Of a stretch of 33,900 bases of DNA, positions 7,171 to 15,235 are shown piece by piece. The DNA is from an uncultured Bacilli bacterium (lineage in GTDB: Bacteria > Bacillota_I > Bacilli_A > RF39 > UBA660), in the NCBI GenBank assembly GCA_944363655.1, contig CALVUU010000095.1:1-33900 (forward strand), given 5' to 3'. A program made the position numbers and the translations under genes. How positions within the stretch are numbered: the stretch's first letter is position 1; each line of letters opens with the position of its first letter. A model generated the notes under the pieces. The model had not been told where the DNA came from. It searched no databases and saw only the letters and a program-made list of their open reading frames with translations.

Positions 7171-8055
7171 ATGAATATTTTAAGTTTATTAGCAAGTGAT
7201 AATTATATTATAGTTAATAAAGAACTAATTAAAAGACTAGGTCTTGAAGAATCTATTATCGTAGGTGATTTAGCAAGTATGTACTTATATTTAAGTAAAG
7301 AGAATAAACTAGGCGATGATGGATTCTTTTTTTACACTATAGAAGCAATGCAAGAAAATACTTCATTAAGTGATTATCAACAACGTAAAGCATTAGAAAA
7401 TCTAAAAAATAAAGGAATTATTGAAATACAAAGACGTGAGATTCCAGCAAAGAGATTCATAAAACTTGATATTGAGAAATTGGAAGAAATATTTTTAAGA
7501 ACAAGTTCTCAAAAAACTAAAGAACTTGATATTGAGAAATTTGAAAACAAATATATAGATATATCTAACGATATATCTAATAATAATATATATAATACTT
7601 TTTCTAAAGAAAAAGACACGTCCGTTTCAAAAAAGGAATTAATTGAGATAGATAAAAAACCTAAATTAAAGAAACAGAAACCTGATAAAAATAAAATTAT
7701 AGCGGAGAATGTAAAGAAAAGTTTATATAAGTTTAATTTAAATACTAAAGAAATCGAATTACTTACTAATTGGATTGATGAATTATATGATAAGAATAAA
7801 GGTATAGGAACATCGGCGCTTGCAATAGCAATAAATCAGTTATTAAAAATTGATGAATCTAAACGAGAAAATGTTATTAAAAAAGCAACTTTAAACGGTT
7901 GGAGAGATTTTAGTTACTGTTTACAAAATGAATTAAAAGATAATTTACACATTAATGAAAATGTAATGATAGATGAATCTAAACGTGAAGAATCATTAAA
8001 AGATATTAAGGAAAAAATAAAGGATGGTGGAACTAAAAATGTAGATTATTATTAA
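7171..8055 (+). CDS. Replication initiator / replisome organiser with winged-helix N-terminus
   Basis: A 294-residue protein with GAGGAGG before ATG. Residues 1-110 fit a replication-initiator winged helix (SIIVGDLASMYLYLS, then FFFYTIEAMQENTSLSDYQQRKALENLKNKGIIE in two parts, IEVQ-like end). A low-complexity linker (about 120-185) rich in Asn, Ser and Lys follows, then a C-terminal helical domain (ELLTNWIDELYDKNKGIG, INQLLKID, KATLNGWRDFSYCLQN) like the DnaD/DnaB2 tail of phage replisome organisers, where a YxxxIL-type motif binds ssDNA. Followed by a second winged-helix protein, helicase loader and helicase, the usual order in Bacillota phages. The linker-coding DNA holds repeats that could be the origin. 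Confidence 0.75.
   Translation: MNILSLLASDNYIIVNKELIKRLGLEESIIVGDLASMYLYLSKENKLGDDGFFFYTIEAMQENTSLSDYQQRKALENLKNKGIIEIQRREIPAKRFIKLDIEKLEEIFLRTSSQKTKELDIEKFENKYIDISNDISNNNIYNTFSKEKDTSVSKKELIEIDKKPKLKKQKPDKNKIIAENVKKSLYKFNLNTKEIELLTNWIDELYDKNKGIGTSALAIAINQLLKIDESKRENVIKKATLNGWRDFSYCLQNELKDNLHINENVMIDESKREESLKDIKEKIKDGGTKNVDYY
7464..7600 (+). other. Candidate replication origin inside the initiator gene
   Basis: The linker-coding part of the initiator gene holds an 18-base direct repeat (7464-7481 and 7524-7541), two tandem copies of GATATATCTAA 12 bases apart (7558-7568, 7570-7580; GATATATC is itself palindromic), and then a purely A/T-like tract (7581-7600). Phages such as lambda place their origin as iterons inside the initiator gene. 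The repeats may instead just reflect repetitive protein sequence (KLDIEKL/ELDIEKF). Confidence 0.4.
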
Positions 8056-8061
8056 TAACCT

Positions 8062-8095
8062 GTTTATATTTTAATACTTTTCTTTATATAAAATA
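8062..8095 (+). promoter_or_regulatory. Bipartite phage promoter-like element, copy 2
   Basis: GTTTATATTTTA (8062-8073), 9-bp spacer, TTTATATAAAATA (8083-8095). The second half departs most from the other copies. The gene at 8110 follows with AGGAGG. Confidence 0.65.
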
Positions 8096-8109
8096 GTAGG
8101 AGGCACGGA

Positions 8110-8469
8110 ATGACAAAAAAACAATTTGAAAAAATTATTAAAAGTTTAACAGATGATGAGATTATTATTTATAATCTTTTAAAAGAAGGCTATGATAATC
8201 GCATATCAAAAAGTTTTATTGAAGGAATGACTGGGATTAAAGAGCGTCAATTTAAAAGAATATTAAAATCATTAAGATATAGAGGTATTCCGATTTGTTC
8301 GCAAACAACTAATGGAGGAGGATATTGGATTGAGTGGAACAAAAAACGATTTGGTAGATTTGTATATGAACAACAAACTGAATTAGAAGGATATAAAAAG
8401 AGTTTACAGAACCTAATTGATATTTATAAATCACTTAAGGGGAAAGATTCAAATGAACTATTTATATAA
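8110..8469 (+). CDS. Winged-helix DNA-binding protein
   Basis: A 119-residue protein with AGGAGG before ATG. Residues about 14-75 form a winged helix: helices TDDEIIIYNLLKEG and FIEGMTGIKERQFKRILKSLRYRG, then a wing PICSQTTNGGGYWIEW. The C-terminal helix is coiled-coil-like. The pattern is that of small phage replication-module DNA-binding proteins that partner the initiator or loader, or act as repressors. It overlaps the helicase-loader gene by 17 bases, so it is co-expressed with it. Confidence 0.7.
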   Translation: MTKKQFEKIIKSLTDDEIIIYNLLKEGYDNRISKSFIEGMTGIKERQFKRILKSLRYRGIPICSQTTNGGGYWIEWNKKRFGRFVYEQQTELEGYKKSLQNLIDIYKSLKGKDSNELFI

Positions 8470-9142
8470 ATTTGATAAGGAAAAATGTTGGTATAAAAAT
8501 GTATGTCCATTATATGGTAACAAATGTTCGAGTGGTTGTATTAGATACATGAAAATACACTTTTTAGCAAATAATGCTCTCTTAACTGAAAAACAACAAT
8601 ATCCTATCAAGTTATATATTGAAGAGATTGATAGAGAAAATTATAATAAATTAAATGAAATAAAGAAAGATATTAAAAACTTTGTTAATAATGGAAATAA
8701 TTTATTAATCTTTTCTAATATAACCGGAAATGGCAAAACTCAGTGGGCTATTAAGTTAATGATGACCTATTTTGATAAAATATGGCCAGAAGATGATTTT
8801 AGTGTAAGGGGTTTATTTATTAGTATCCCTAAATTATTTAATGGATTAAAAGAAAGTATTCATGAACGAAAAGAATATATTGAACATATTAGACAAAATA
8901 TCCTTAAAGCAGATATTGTTATTTGGGATGAACTTGCTACAAAGAGTTTAACAGATTTTGAACATAACTATTTGTTATCGTACATTAATGAAAGATTAGA
9001 AGCAGGTAAGACTAATATATTTACTTCTAACTTAAATAAAGAGCAATTATTAGAATCATTAGGCGACCGAGTATATAGTAGGGTCGTAAATTCGAGCATT
9101 GTTATTGAATTAAAAGGAAAAGATAAAAGGGGGATTAAATAA
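8453..9142 (+). CDS. dnaC: DnaC-like AAA+ replicative helicase loader
   Basis: I start at ATG 8453, preceded by AAGGGGAAAG; an upstream ATG at 8417 has no such site. The 229-residue product has an N-terminal cysteine cluster (CWYKNVCPLYGNKCSSGC) likely to bind zinc. The AAA+ ATPase core follows: Walker A ITGNGKTQ, Walker B ADIVIWDELAT, sensor I ISTSN-like FTSNL, and a C-terminal DRVYSRVVNSS containing the likely arginine finger. It should deliver the downstream DnaB-type helicase onto DNA melted by the initiator. It is joined to the helicase gene by a TAATG overlap. Confidence 0.87.
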   Translation: MNYLYKFDKEKCWYKNVCPLYGNKCSSGCIRYMKIHFLANNALLTEKQQYPIKLYIEEIDRENYNKLNEIKKDIKNFVNNGNNLLIFSNITGNGKTQWAIKLMMTYFDKIWPEDDFSVRGLFISIPKLFNGLKESIHERKEYIEHIRQNILKADIVIWDELATKSLTDFEHNYLLSYINERLEAGKTNIFTSNLNKEQLLESLGDRVYSRVVNSSIVIELKGKDKRGIK

Positions 9143-10422
9143 TGGTTGATTTGCAGATTTTAAATTTAATCCTAAATAGAAAAGATTATTCTATTATTAA
9201 TTTAAATAATTTAAATGCAGATTATTTTCCCGCATATAAAGCAGAATTTGAATTTATAAAAAATCATTATGAAAAATATAAATTGGTTCCTGATAAACAA
9301 ACATTTATTGATAGATTTCCCGATTTTAAATTTTTTGAAGTGACCGAATCAGAGAAATATCTAGTTGACGGTATTCAAGAAGAATATTTATATAATAAGA
9401 CAGTGCCTATCCTACAAAAGATGGATGAATTATTAACTGGAGAAAATGCAGATAGTAGGAAAGCGGTTGAGTATCTGATGTCAAAGATACCGACCTTAAC
9501 TAGAAAGTTAAATGTTGAGGCGACTGATTTAGTTAGCCAAGCAGATAAACGATTAAAGACTTATCAAGATAAAGTAGAAAATAAGGATAAGTCAATAATC
9601 AAGACAGGGTTAAAAGAACTTGATGAAATTATAAGTGGCTGGGATGTCCAAGAAGAGTTAGCAGTAATTACTGGTAGAACTGGTATGGGTAAATCTTGGT
9701 GGCTATTTTTCTTTTTATTAAATGCTTTAAAACAAGGAGTAACTGTTGGCCTATATAGTGGTGAGATGGGCGCCGATAAGGTTGGTTATCGTATTGATAC
9801 CTGGATGAGTAATATATCAAATTTTAAAATTAATAAAGGATTTAAAGATATTAAAGAACAATATGAAGAACATATTGAACATTTTAAAAAATTTAATTCT
9901 TCCTTCTATATAATAACACCAAAAGAATTAGGTGGGCCTGCAACGGTTGAAAAATTACGAGCGTTCGTAGAAAAATATAATATTCAACTATTAGGTATAG
10001 ACCAATTTAGTTTAATGGAGGATAGCAGGCGAGGACGAGTTACTTATGAGAGATTTGGTAACATCTCTATGGATGTTAAAACTATGCAAATGGAATTGGG
10101 AATACCAATTATTGCAGATGCTCAATTAAATAGAAATGCTGCTAGCAAGGATGTGGAAGAGCCTGGAACCGAACATTTAGGAGGTAGTGATAGAATAGCA
10201 CAAGACGCAACTACAATATTATCAATTGTTCAAAAAGAACCTGGAGTTGAAATAAGAATTATGAAATCAAGGGATAGTAAAGTTGGGGATAAATTACTAT
10301 ATCATTGGGATATTGATAAGGGTATATTAACATATATTCCTAGTTCAAATGATGCAACTAACGGTAAATATGTACAAGAAATTAAAGAGCAATACGGTAA
10401 AGAAGGAGTTGATGTATTTTGA
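9142..10422 (+). CDS. dnaB: DnaB-type replicative DNA helicase
   Basis: A 426-residue hexameric helicase. An N-terminal helical domain (residues 1-125) binds primase and loader in this family. The RecA-fold motor follows: Walker A GRTGMGKS (178-185), the DnaB H1a-type SGEMGADKVGYR (206-217), Walker B LLGIDQFSLMED, and motif H3 ADAQLNR with the Gln and Arg needed for coupling. A later GGSDRIAQDATTIL segment matches DnaB H4. It unwinds the fork 5' to 3'. It ends in TGA overlapping the TTG start of the primase gene, so the two are coupled. Confidence 0.93.
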   Translation: MVDLQILNLILNRKDYSIINLNNLNADYFPAYKAEFEFIKNHYEKYKLVPDKQTFIDRFPDFKFFEVTESEKYLVDGIQEEYLYNKTVPILQKMDELLTGENADSRKAVEYLMSKIPTLTRKLNVEATDLVSQADKRLKTYQDKVENKDKSIIKTGLKELDEIISGWDVQEELAVITGRTGMGKSWWLFFFLLNALKQGVTVGLYSGEMGADKVGYRIDTWMSNISNFKINKGFKDIKEQYEEHIEHFKKFNSSFYIITPKELGGPATVEKLRAFVEKYNIQLLGIDQFSLMEDSRRGRVTYERFGNISMDVKTMQMELGIPIIADAQLNRNAASKDVEEPGTEHLGGSDRIAQDATTILSIVQKEPGVEIRIMKSRDSKVGDKLLYHWDIDKGILTYIPSSNDATNGKYVQEIKEQYGKEGVDVF

Positions 10423-11375
10423 TTGTCATAAATAATAAGGTCATTAATGCTTCGGTTATGGATATATTAATCGAATTGCAAAATCAATTAAGATACAATG
10501 GTATTAATAAACTAAGAACAATAAAAATAGTTGGTAATAATGCACAAATACCTTGTCCTATTCATAGTCAAGGTAATGAAAAGAAACCTAGTGCAGGTGT
10601 GGTTTTAAATAGTAATGAAAAAACCGAAGCAGGCACTTGTCATTGTTTTACATGTGGATATGTCGCAGATTTATCGGAATTCGTAAGTAATTGTTTTGGA
10701 TATGATGATAAAGGAAAATTTGGTACACATTGGTTATTAGAAAATTTTTCAAATGATGATGTACGACAAAGAAAATCTTTAAATTTTAAAACGCGCCAAA
10801 AAAATAATAATATTAATAATTATATCTCCGATAAAGAATTAGATAGATATAGATACTATCATGATTACATGTATAAAAGAAAATTAACAGACGAAATAAT
10901 TCAATTATTCGATGTTGGATATGATAAAGATACTAATTGTTTAACTTTTCCAGTAAATGACGAAAATGGTAATTGTGTATTTATTGCAAGGCGAAGTATT
11001 AAAGGTAAATATTTTAACTATCCAGCAGCATCATTAAAACCGGTATATGCATTAGATAAAATACCAAAAGATATAAAAAGCGTAGTTGTATGTGAAAGTA
11101 TTATTAATGCATTAACCTGCTGGGTATATGGCGATTATGCTATTGCCCTATTAGGAACTGGTACTCAAGAACAATATGAAATTTTAAAAAGAAGTCATAT
11201 TCGAAAATTCGTATTAGGTTTTGATGGGGATAGTGCAGGTGATAGAGCGTGCATTAGATTTAAAAAAGAACTAGGAAATAGAGCAATAATTACAAAATTA
11301 TCAATACCCCGAAATAAAGATATTAATGATTTATCAAAAGAAGAATATTTATTATTAAAAGAAAATTATTTTTAA
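10419..11375 (+). CDS. dnaG: DnaG-type primase (zinc finger plus Toprim)
   Basis: A 318-residue primase starting at TTG 10419, with GGAG about 12 bases upstream; no ATG or GTG fits better. The zinc-binding CHC2 module uses C46, H49, C76 and C79 (CPIHS, CHCFTCG). The Toprim catalytic core has VCESIINAL (the catalytic Glu) and GFDGDSAGDRA (the DxD pair), with ALLGTGTQ between. It lacks the long C-terminal helicase-binding domain of bacterial DnaG, so it is short for the family, as in other phages. It makes RNA primers at the fork with the upstream helicase. Confidence 0.92.
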   Translation: MIVINNKVINASVMDILIELQNQLRYNGINKLRTIKIVGNNAQIPCPIHSQGNEKKPSAGVVLNSNEKTEAGTCHCFTCGYVADLSEFVSNCFGYDDKGKFGTHWLLENFSNDDVRQRKSLNFKTRQKNNNINNYISDKELDRYRYYHDYMYKRKLTDEIIQLFDVGYDKDTNCLTFPVNDENGNCVFIARRSIKGKYFNYPAASLKPVYALDKIPKDIKSVVVCESIINALTCWVYGDYAIALLGTGTQEQYEILKRSHIRKFVLGFDGDSAGDRACIRFKKELGNRAIITKLSIPRNKDINDLSKEEYLLLKENYF

Positions 11376-11392
11376 AATTTGGGTAATTTTAG

Positions 11393-11421
11393 TTGATTTA
11401 TAATAATATATATATTATTAT
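11393..11421 (+). promoter_or_regulatory. Sigma-A-type promoter for the hammerhead/sigma-factor transcript
   Basis: TTGATT (11393-11398), 17-bp spacer, TATTAT (11416-11421). A start site near 11428 leaves under 10 bases before the first ribozyme stem at 11437. Confidence 0.75.
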
Positions 11422-11436
11422 ATATATATAATAAAA

Positions 11437-11505
11437 TGAATGAGCGAAACGCCTTATGGCGTCTGGTAGGGTTAGTCACCTATCACTGATGAGCTTGATT
11501 GTTCA
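11437..11505 (+). ncRNA. Type II hammerhead ribozyme
   Basis: All core nucleotides are present in circular-permuted (type II) order: TGAA and GAGC (stem II 3' strand, 11437-11445), GAA (11446-11448), stem III ACGCC/GGCGT with loop TTAT (11449-11462), cleavage base C (11463), stem I TGGTAGG/CCTATCA with loop GTTAGTCA (11464-11485), catalytic CTGATGA (11486-11492), and stem II 5' strand GCTT...TTCA (11493-11505). A15.1-U16.1 pairs, and stem I has one G-U pair. Stem II has an internal loop that could contact loop I, as in natural hammerheads. Cleavage is predicted between 11463 and 11464, in the leader of the sigma-like gene. Confidence 0.88.
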
Positions 11506-11532
11506 CTGAAAAGGACTAGGGAGAATGGAAAA

Positions 11533-12159
11533 ATGATAAAAACTTACAACTTATTAAATCTTATACGTAAAACTGACTACAAAAAATTTACAAACGAGGA
11601 GCTAGCAAAATTATACCAAATAAATAATGATGAATTCATTATTGCTGAATTGTATTGCCGAAATTTTAATTATTGGTATAAATTAGGTACTTTAATTAAT
11701 TTTATACGCTCGGAAGAAAAAGCGAGTATTATTTTAGAGAATATTAATTATGCTTTAAAGAATTATAATATAAGAAGAGGAGTAAGTTTATTAACCTATA
11801 CTTCCAAGTATATATATAATGCTTTTGGTGGATTAAAAACAAAGAAAAAATTTAAAAATCGAGAAGAAGAAAATAAAATAATTAGTTTGGATATATGTGA
11901 CAGTCAACATAATAGATTAATGTCTGATATTATAGAAGATACTAATAACGATTTAGATGCATGTATTTTAAAATTAACAATTGATACTGATAATTCATTA
12001 ACTGATTTTGAAAAGAAACTTTGTCATATATTTATAGATAACCCTTATATTGAAATCAAAGAAATTGGGGAAGAGATGCATGTAACAACTCAATATATTT
12101 GGCATATTAAGAAAAGATTAGCAAAAAAATTAAAAATTAGTTTATGTTTTAGCAAATAA
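11533..12159 (+). CDS. Sigma-70-family-like transcription factor
   Basis: A 208-residue protein. Residues about 20-100 resemble sigma region 2 (NEELAKLYQINNDEFIIAEL, YCRNFNYW, ALKNYNIRRGVSLLTYTSKYI). A basic linker (LKTKKKFKNR) follows, then a region 4-like helix-turn-helix (LTDFEKKLCHIFI, IEIKEIGEEMHVTTQYIWHIKKRLAKKL). It has the two-domain size of phage and ECF-type sigma factors. Its leader has a sigma-A promoter and a hammerhead ribozyme. It lies immediately before promoter element copy 3, so it is a good candidate to read that motif; that link is inference. Confidence 0.75.
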   Translation: MIKTYNLLNLIRKTDYKKFTNEELAKLYQINNDEFIIAELYCRNFNYWYKLGTLINFIRSEEKASIILENINYALKNYNIRRGVSLLTYTSKYIYNAFGGLKTKKKFKNREEENKIISLDICDSQHNRLMSDIIEDTNNDLDACILKLTIDTDNSLTDFEKKLCHIFIDNPYIEIKEIGEEMHVTTQYIWHIKKRLAKKLKISLCFSK

Positions 12160-12173
12160 CTTTATATATTATA
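12140..12173 (+). promoter_or_regulatory. Bipartite phage promoter-like element, copy 3
   Basis: GTTTATGTTTTA (12140-12151), 9-bp spacer, TTTATATATTATA (12161-12173). The first half lies in the last codons of the sigma-like gene. The leader downstream is A-rich, with a possible weak TGAGG/CCTCA hairpin (12175-12200), before the gp32-like gene. Confidence 0.8.
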
Positions 12174-12229
12174 ATGAGGCAAGAACAAAATAAGACCTCA
12201 ATAAAAAATAATAAAAGGAGAAATGGAAA

Positions 12230-12940
12230 ATGGGAAGAGTTAACTTAAACGATGTTGACAATTACAAAAGCAACTCAGGCGCATCATTTTTTGGGCTTGA
12301 GAATGATAAAGATGTAGCAACTGTAAGGCTATGTCATAATGATGCGAGTGATATTGAAATTATTGCTTGTCATCAAATTGAAGTAGATGGAAAAAAGAGA
12401 AAGGTATCATGTTTACGAAACTATGACGACCCAATACAGGTATGTCCATTATGCTTAGCAGGTGTGCCACTACAAATCAGATATTTTGTTCATTTATTAG
12501 AATATCAAAAAACATTTGATGGTTTTGAGAAAAATCCTCAAAAGAAAATATGGGAAAGAGGTAGAACTTTCCAAAAGGAAATATTAGGATTGGCGGGTAG
12601 ATATAACCCATTATGGAAAACAGTTTTTGAAATCGAAAGACAAGGTAAAAAAGGCGACCAGACTACTAAATATGGAATATACCCTATGAATTACACTCTT
12701 GACGAATTGCCAATAGCTGATGAAGATTTGGAAAATGATTCTGTTTTAGGAACTATTATTTTAGAAAAAAATGCGGAAGAATTAGATTATTTTCTTAATA
12801 ATGGGGAGTTTCCGGTTGATAAATCAAATAAAAATAATACAAGTAATAATGATACTCCATTTAAAGAAGAGCCAGCACCTATTACTACACCTAGAAGAGA
12901 AATGCCTTCTGGTATGACTGGAAATAGGAGAAGAATTTAA
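12230..12940 (+). CDS. gp32-like single-stranded DNA-binding protein
   Basis: A 236-residue protein with AAGGAG upstream. The layout matches T4 gp32-like proteins: a short N-terminal segment, a core OB-like domain with a zinc-binding cysteine set (VSCLRNYDDPIQVCPLCLAG), and aromatic, basic segments (KNPQKKIWERGRTFQKEI). Unlike T4 gp32 the tail is Asn/Pro-rich and ends in Arg (GNRRRI), though acidic residues occur near 180-200. It should coat ssDNA for the polymerase encoded next. The long A-rich leader could allow self-regulation as in T4, which is speculation. Confidence 0.78.
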   Translation: MGRVNLNDVDNYKSNSGASFFGLENDKDVATVRLCHNDASDIEIIACHQIEVDGKKRKVSCLRNYDDPIQVCPLCLAGVPLQIRYFVHLLEYQKTFDGFEKNPQKKIWERGRTFQKEILGLAGRYNPLWKTVFEIERQGKKGDQTTKYGIYPMNYTLDELPIADEDLENDSVLGTIILEKNAEELDYFLNNGEFPVDKSNKNNTSNNDTPFKEEPAPITTPRREMPSGMTGNRRRI

Positions 12941-12956
12941 TTGATAAGGAGATAAA

Positions 12957-15221
12957 ATGAAAAAGGGTCTATTAGGCGATTTAATACCAACCCGCTCAAG
13001 TAAACAATCAGATTTAGATAAATTATCAAAAATAACTAGTAAAACTGCGACTAGTATTAAATCGGGTAAAAATAATAGTATAATAGATAAAATTAATATT
13101 ATTAATGCAGAAGTTTATAAACATTTAGGCAAATATAAAGATTATATCAAAATAATAACAAATTCTGATTCTTTAAAAGAATATATCGATTTATGTATAC
13201 AAAATGGTATAGTTTCAATAGATACCGAAACAACTTCATTAGACCCTATAACTTGTGAATTAGTAGGGGTATGTCTATATACTCCTACTTTTCCGTCGGT
13301 ATATATACCTGTAAATCATCAAAGTTATATTACCGCTTGTAGATTGGATGAGCAAATTGATATTAATGTATTAAAAACAGAATTAGCAAGATTAAAAGAT
13401 ATTAAACAAATCTATCATAATGCTAAATATGATATGCGGGTTTTACATTGGTATCTAGGATTAGATTTTGAACCTTATTGGGATACAATGATTGCTGCAA
13501 AATTATTAAATGAAAATGAATCTGCTGCTCTTAAGTATCAATATGCAAAATATATCGAGAAAACAAATAAAGAATATGATTTTGATAGTTTATTTAAGGG
13601 TATTGATTTTAGACAGGTACCTATTGAAACAGCCGCTATGTATGCTGCTACCGACGCATATATTACTTATAAATTATATCAATTTCAAAATCAATACATT
13701 GGTAATGAAAAATATAAGGGAATTACAAACGTATTCTTTAATATAGAAATGCCCCTTATTCCAGTGATTGCCGATATGGAAAATACAGGAATTTCTATTG
13801 ATACTGATTATGCAAAGCAATTAAGTATAAAATATCATAGTAAATTGGATGAATGCGAAATAAAGGTATATAAAGAGATAGAGCAGTATAAAGACAAAAT
13901 TAATGAATATAGATTAAAAAATCCAAATAAAAAATTACAAGAGCCAATCGCTATAAATAGTCCATCACAGTTGGCAATATTGCTTTATGACATTATAGGG
14001 GTTAAAGTTATTGATACAAAAAATCCGAGAGGAACTGGTGAAGAAATTTTATCAAAAATGGATTTACCTTTATGTAAATTAATTTTAGAGTATAGAGGTA
14101 TCTATAAGTTGATATCTACCTATATTGATAAGCTTCCCGAAACAATTAATTCAAAAACAGGTAGGATTCATGCAAGTTTTAATCAATATGGGGCAGCAAC
14201 GGGTAGATTTAGTTCTAGTGAACCTAATCTACAAAATATTCCTAGTCATAATATAGAAATTAGACAAATGTTTAGAGCGGGAGAAGGTAAGGTTTTAATT
14301 GGTTCCGATTTTTCTCAACAAGAACCTCGAATACTTTCTCAAATGAGTGGTGATGAAAATCGTATGAATGCTTATAAAGAAGGTAAAGATTTATATGCAT
14401 GGTCTGCATCATTAGTATTTCATAAACCTTACGAAGAATGTAAAGAATTTAGACCTGATGGCAGTAAAAACCCAGAAGGCAAAGAATTAAGAAGTAAAAT
14501 GAAAGCAATTATTCTAGGTATAATGTATAGTAAGGGCGTAAAGGCCATCGCGGAAGATTTAAAAATTCCAGTAAAAGAAGCACAAAACCTATTTGATACA
14601 TTTTTTAAACAATTTCCTAAGGTTAAAGGTTTCATGGAATACACACAACAATTTGCTAGAGAACATGGATACGTAGAAACTGTATGGGGTAGAAAAAGAC
14701 GATTACCTGATATGCAATTACCCGAATACGAATTTGAGTTAAGTTCAAATAAGCCTAGTAATTTTAATCCATTATTTGACGATTTTAATTTAGAAGATGA
14801 TAGTAGTGAAAAAATAGCTTATTATAGAAAAGCATTATTAAACGCCTATGGATTTAAACAAAAACAAGATATTAAAATGAAAGCGTATAATGACGGAATT
14901 AAAATTAAAGATAATGGAGGATTTATCGCAGAAGCAACAAGACAGTGTGTTAATAGTAGAATACAAGGTAGCGCGGCAGACATGACTAAAATAGCAATGT
15001 GCAAAATTTGGTGCGACCCTGAATTAAAAAAATTAGGTTTCAATTTATTATTAACTGTGCACGATGAAATTATAGGAGAAGCTCCTATTGAAAATGCTAA
15101 GCAGGTGGCAGAAAAATTAGTTTCTATAATGGTTAATAGTGCAAAACCTGAAATACAAGTACCTATGAAGTGTGATGCAGAAATAACAAAGAGTTGGTAT
15201 GGTGAAAAGATAGATGTATAA
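12957..15221 (+). CDS. polA: Family A DNA polymerase with 3'-5' exonuclease
   Basis: A 754-residue replicative polymerase. The exonuclease motifs are intact: DTE (89-91), YHNAKYDM with D159, and YAATDAYITY with D233. Polymerase motifs follow: TGRFSSSEPNLQNIP (415-429), motif A GSDFSQQEPRIL with D451, the O-helix RSKMKAIILGIMYSKG (512-527), and motif C TVHDE with D703. There is no 5'-3' exonuclease domain. Compared with bacterial Pol I there is an extra segment of roughly 75 residues (about 586-660) between WGRKRRLPD and the NSRIQGSAAD helix, acidic and Asn-rich. The first 60 residues are basic and low-complexity. It probably works with the phage-encoded clamp at 19598. Confidence 0.95.
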   Translation: MKKGLLGDLIPTRSSKQSDLDKLSKITSKTATSIKSGKNNSIIDKINIINAEVYKHLGKYKDYIKIITNSDSLKEYIDLCIQNGIVSIDTETTSLDPITCELVGVCLYTPTFPSVYIPVNHQSYITACRLDEQIDINVLKTELARLKDIKQIYHNAKYDMRVLHWYLGLDFEPYWDTMIAAKLLNENESAALKYQYAKYIEKTNKEYDFDSLFKGIDFRQVPIETAAMYAATDAYITYKLYQFQNQYIGNEKYKGITNVFFNIEMPLIPVIADMENTGISIDTDYAKQLSIKYHSKLDECEIKVYKEIEQYKDKINEYRLKNPNKKLQEPIAINSPSQLAILLYDIIGVKVIDTKNPRGTGEEILSKMDLPLCKLILEYRGIYKLISTYIDKLPETINSKTGRIHASFNQYGAATGRFSSSEPNLQNIPSHNIEIRQMFRAGEGKVLIGSDFSQQEPRILSQMSGDENRMNAYKEGKDLYAWSASLVFHKPYEECKEFRPDGSKNPEGKELRSKMKAIILGIMYSKGVKAIAEDLKIPVKEAQNLFDTFFKQFPKVKGFMEYTQQFAREHGYVETVWGRKRRLPDMQLPEYEFELSSNKPSNFNPLFDDFNLEDDSSEKIAYYRKALLNAYGFKQKQDIKMKAYNDGIKIKDNGGFIAEATRQCVNSRIQGSAADMTKIAMCKIWCDPELKKLGFNLLLTVHDEIIGEAPIENAKQVAEKLVSIMVNSAKPEIQVPMKCDAEITKSWYGEKIDV

Positions 15222-15235
15222 ATAAAGGAGAAAAA

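Noticed and set aside
12175..12200. gp32-like autoregulatory pseudoknot in the leader of the 12230 gene
   Set aside because: Only a 5-bp TGAGG/CCTCA stem can be drawn and no pseudoknot partner is seen.
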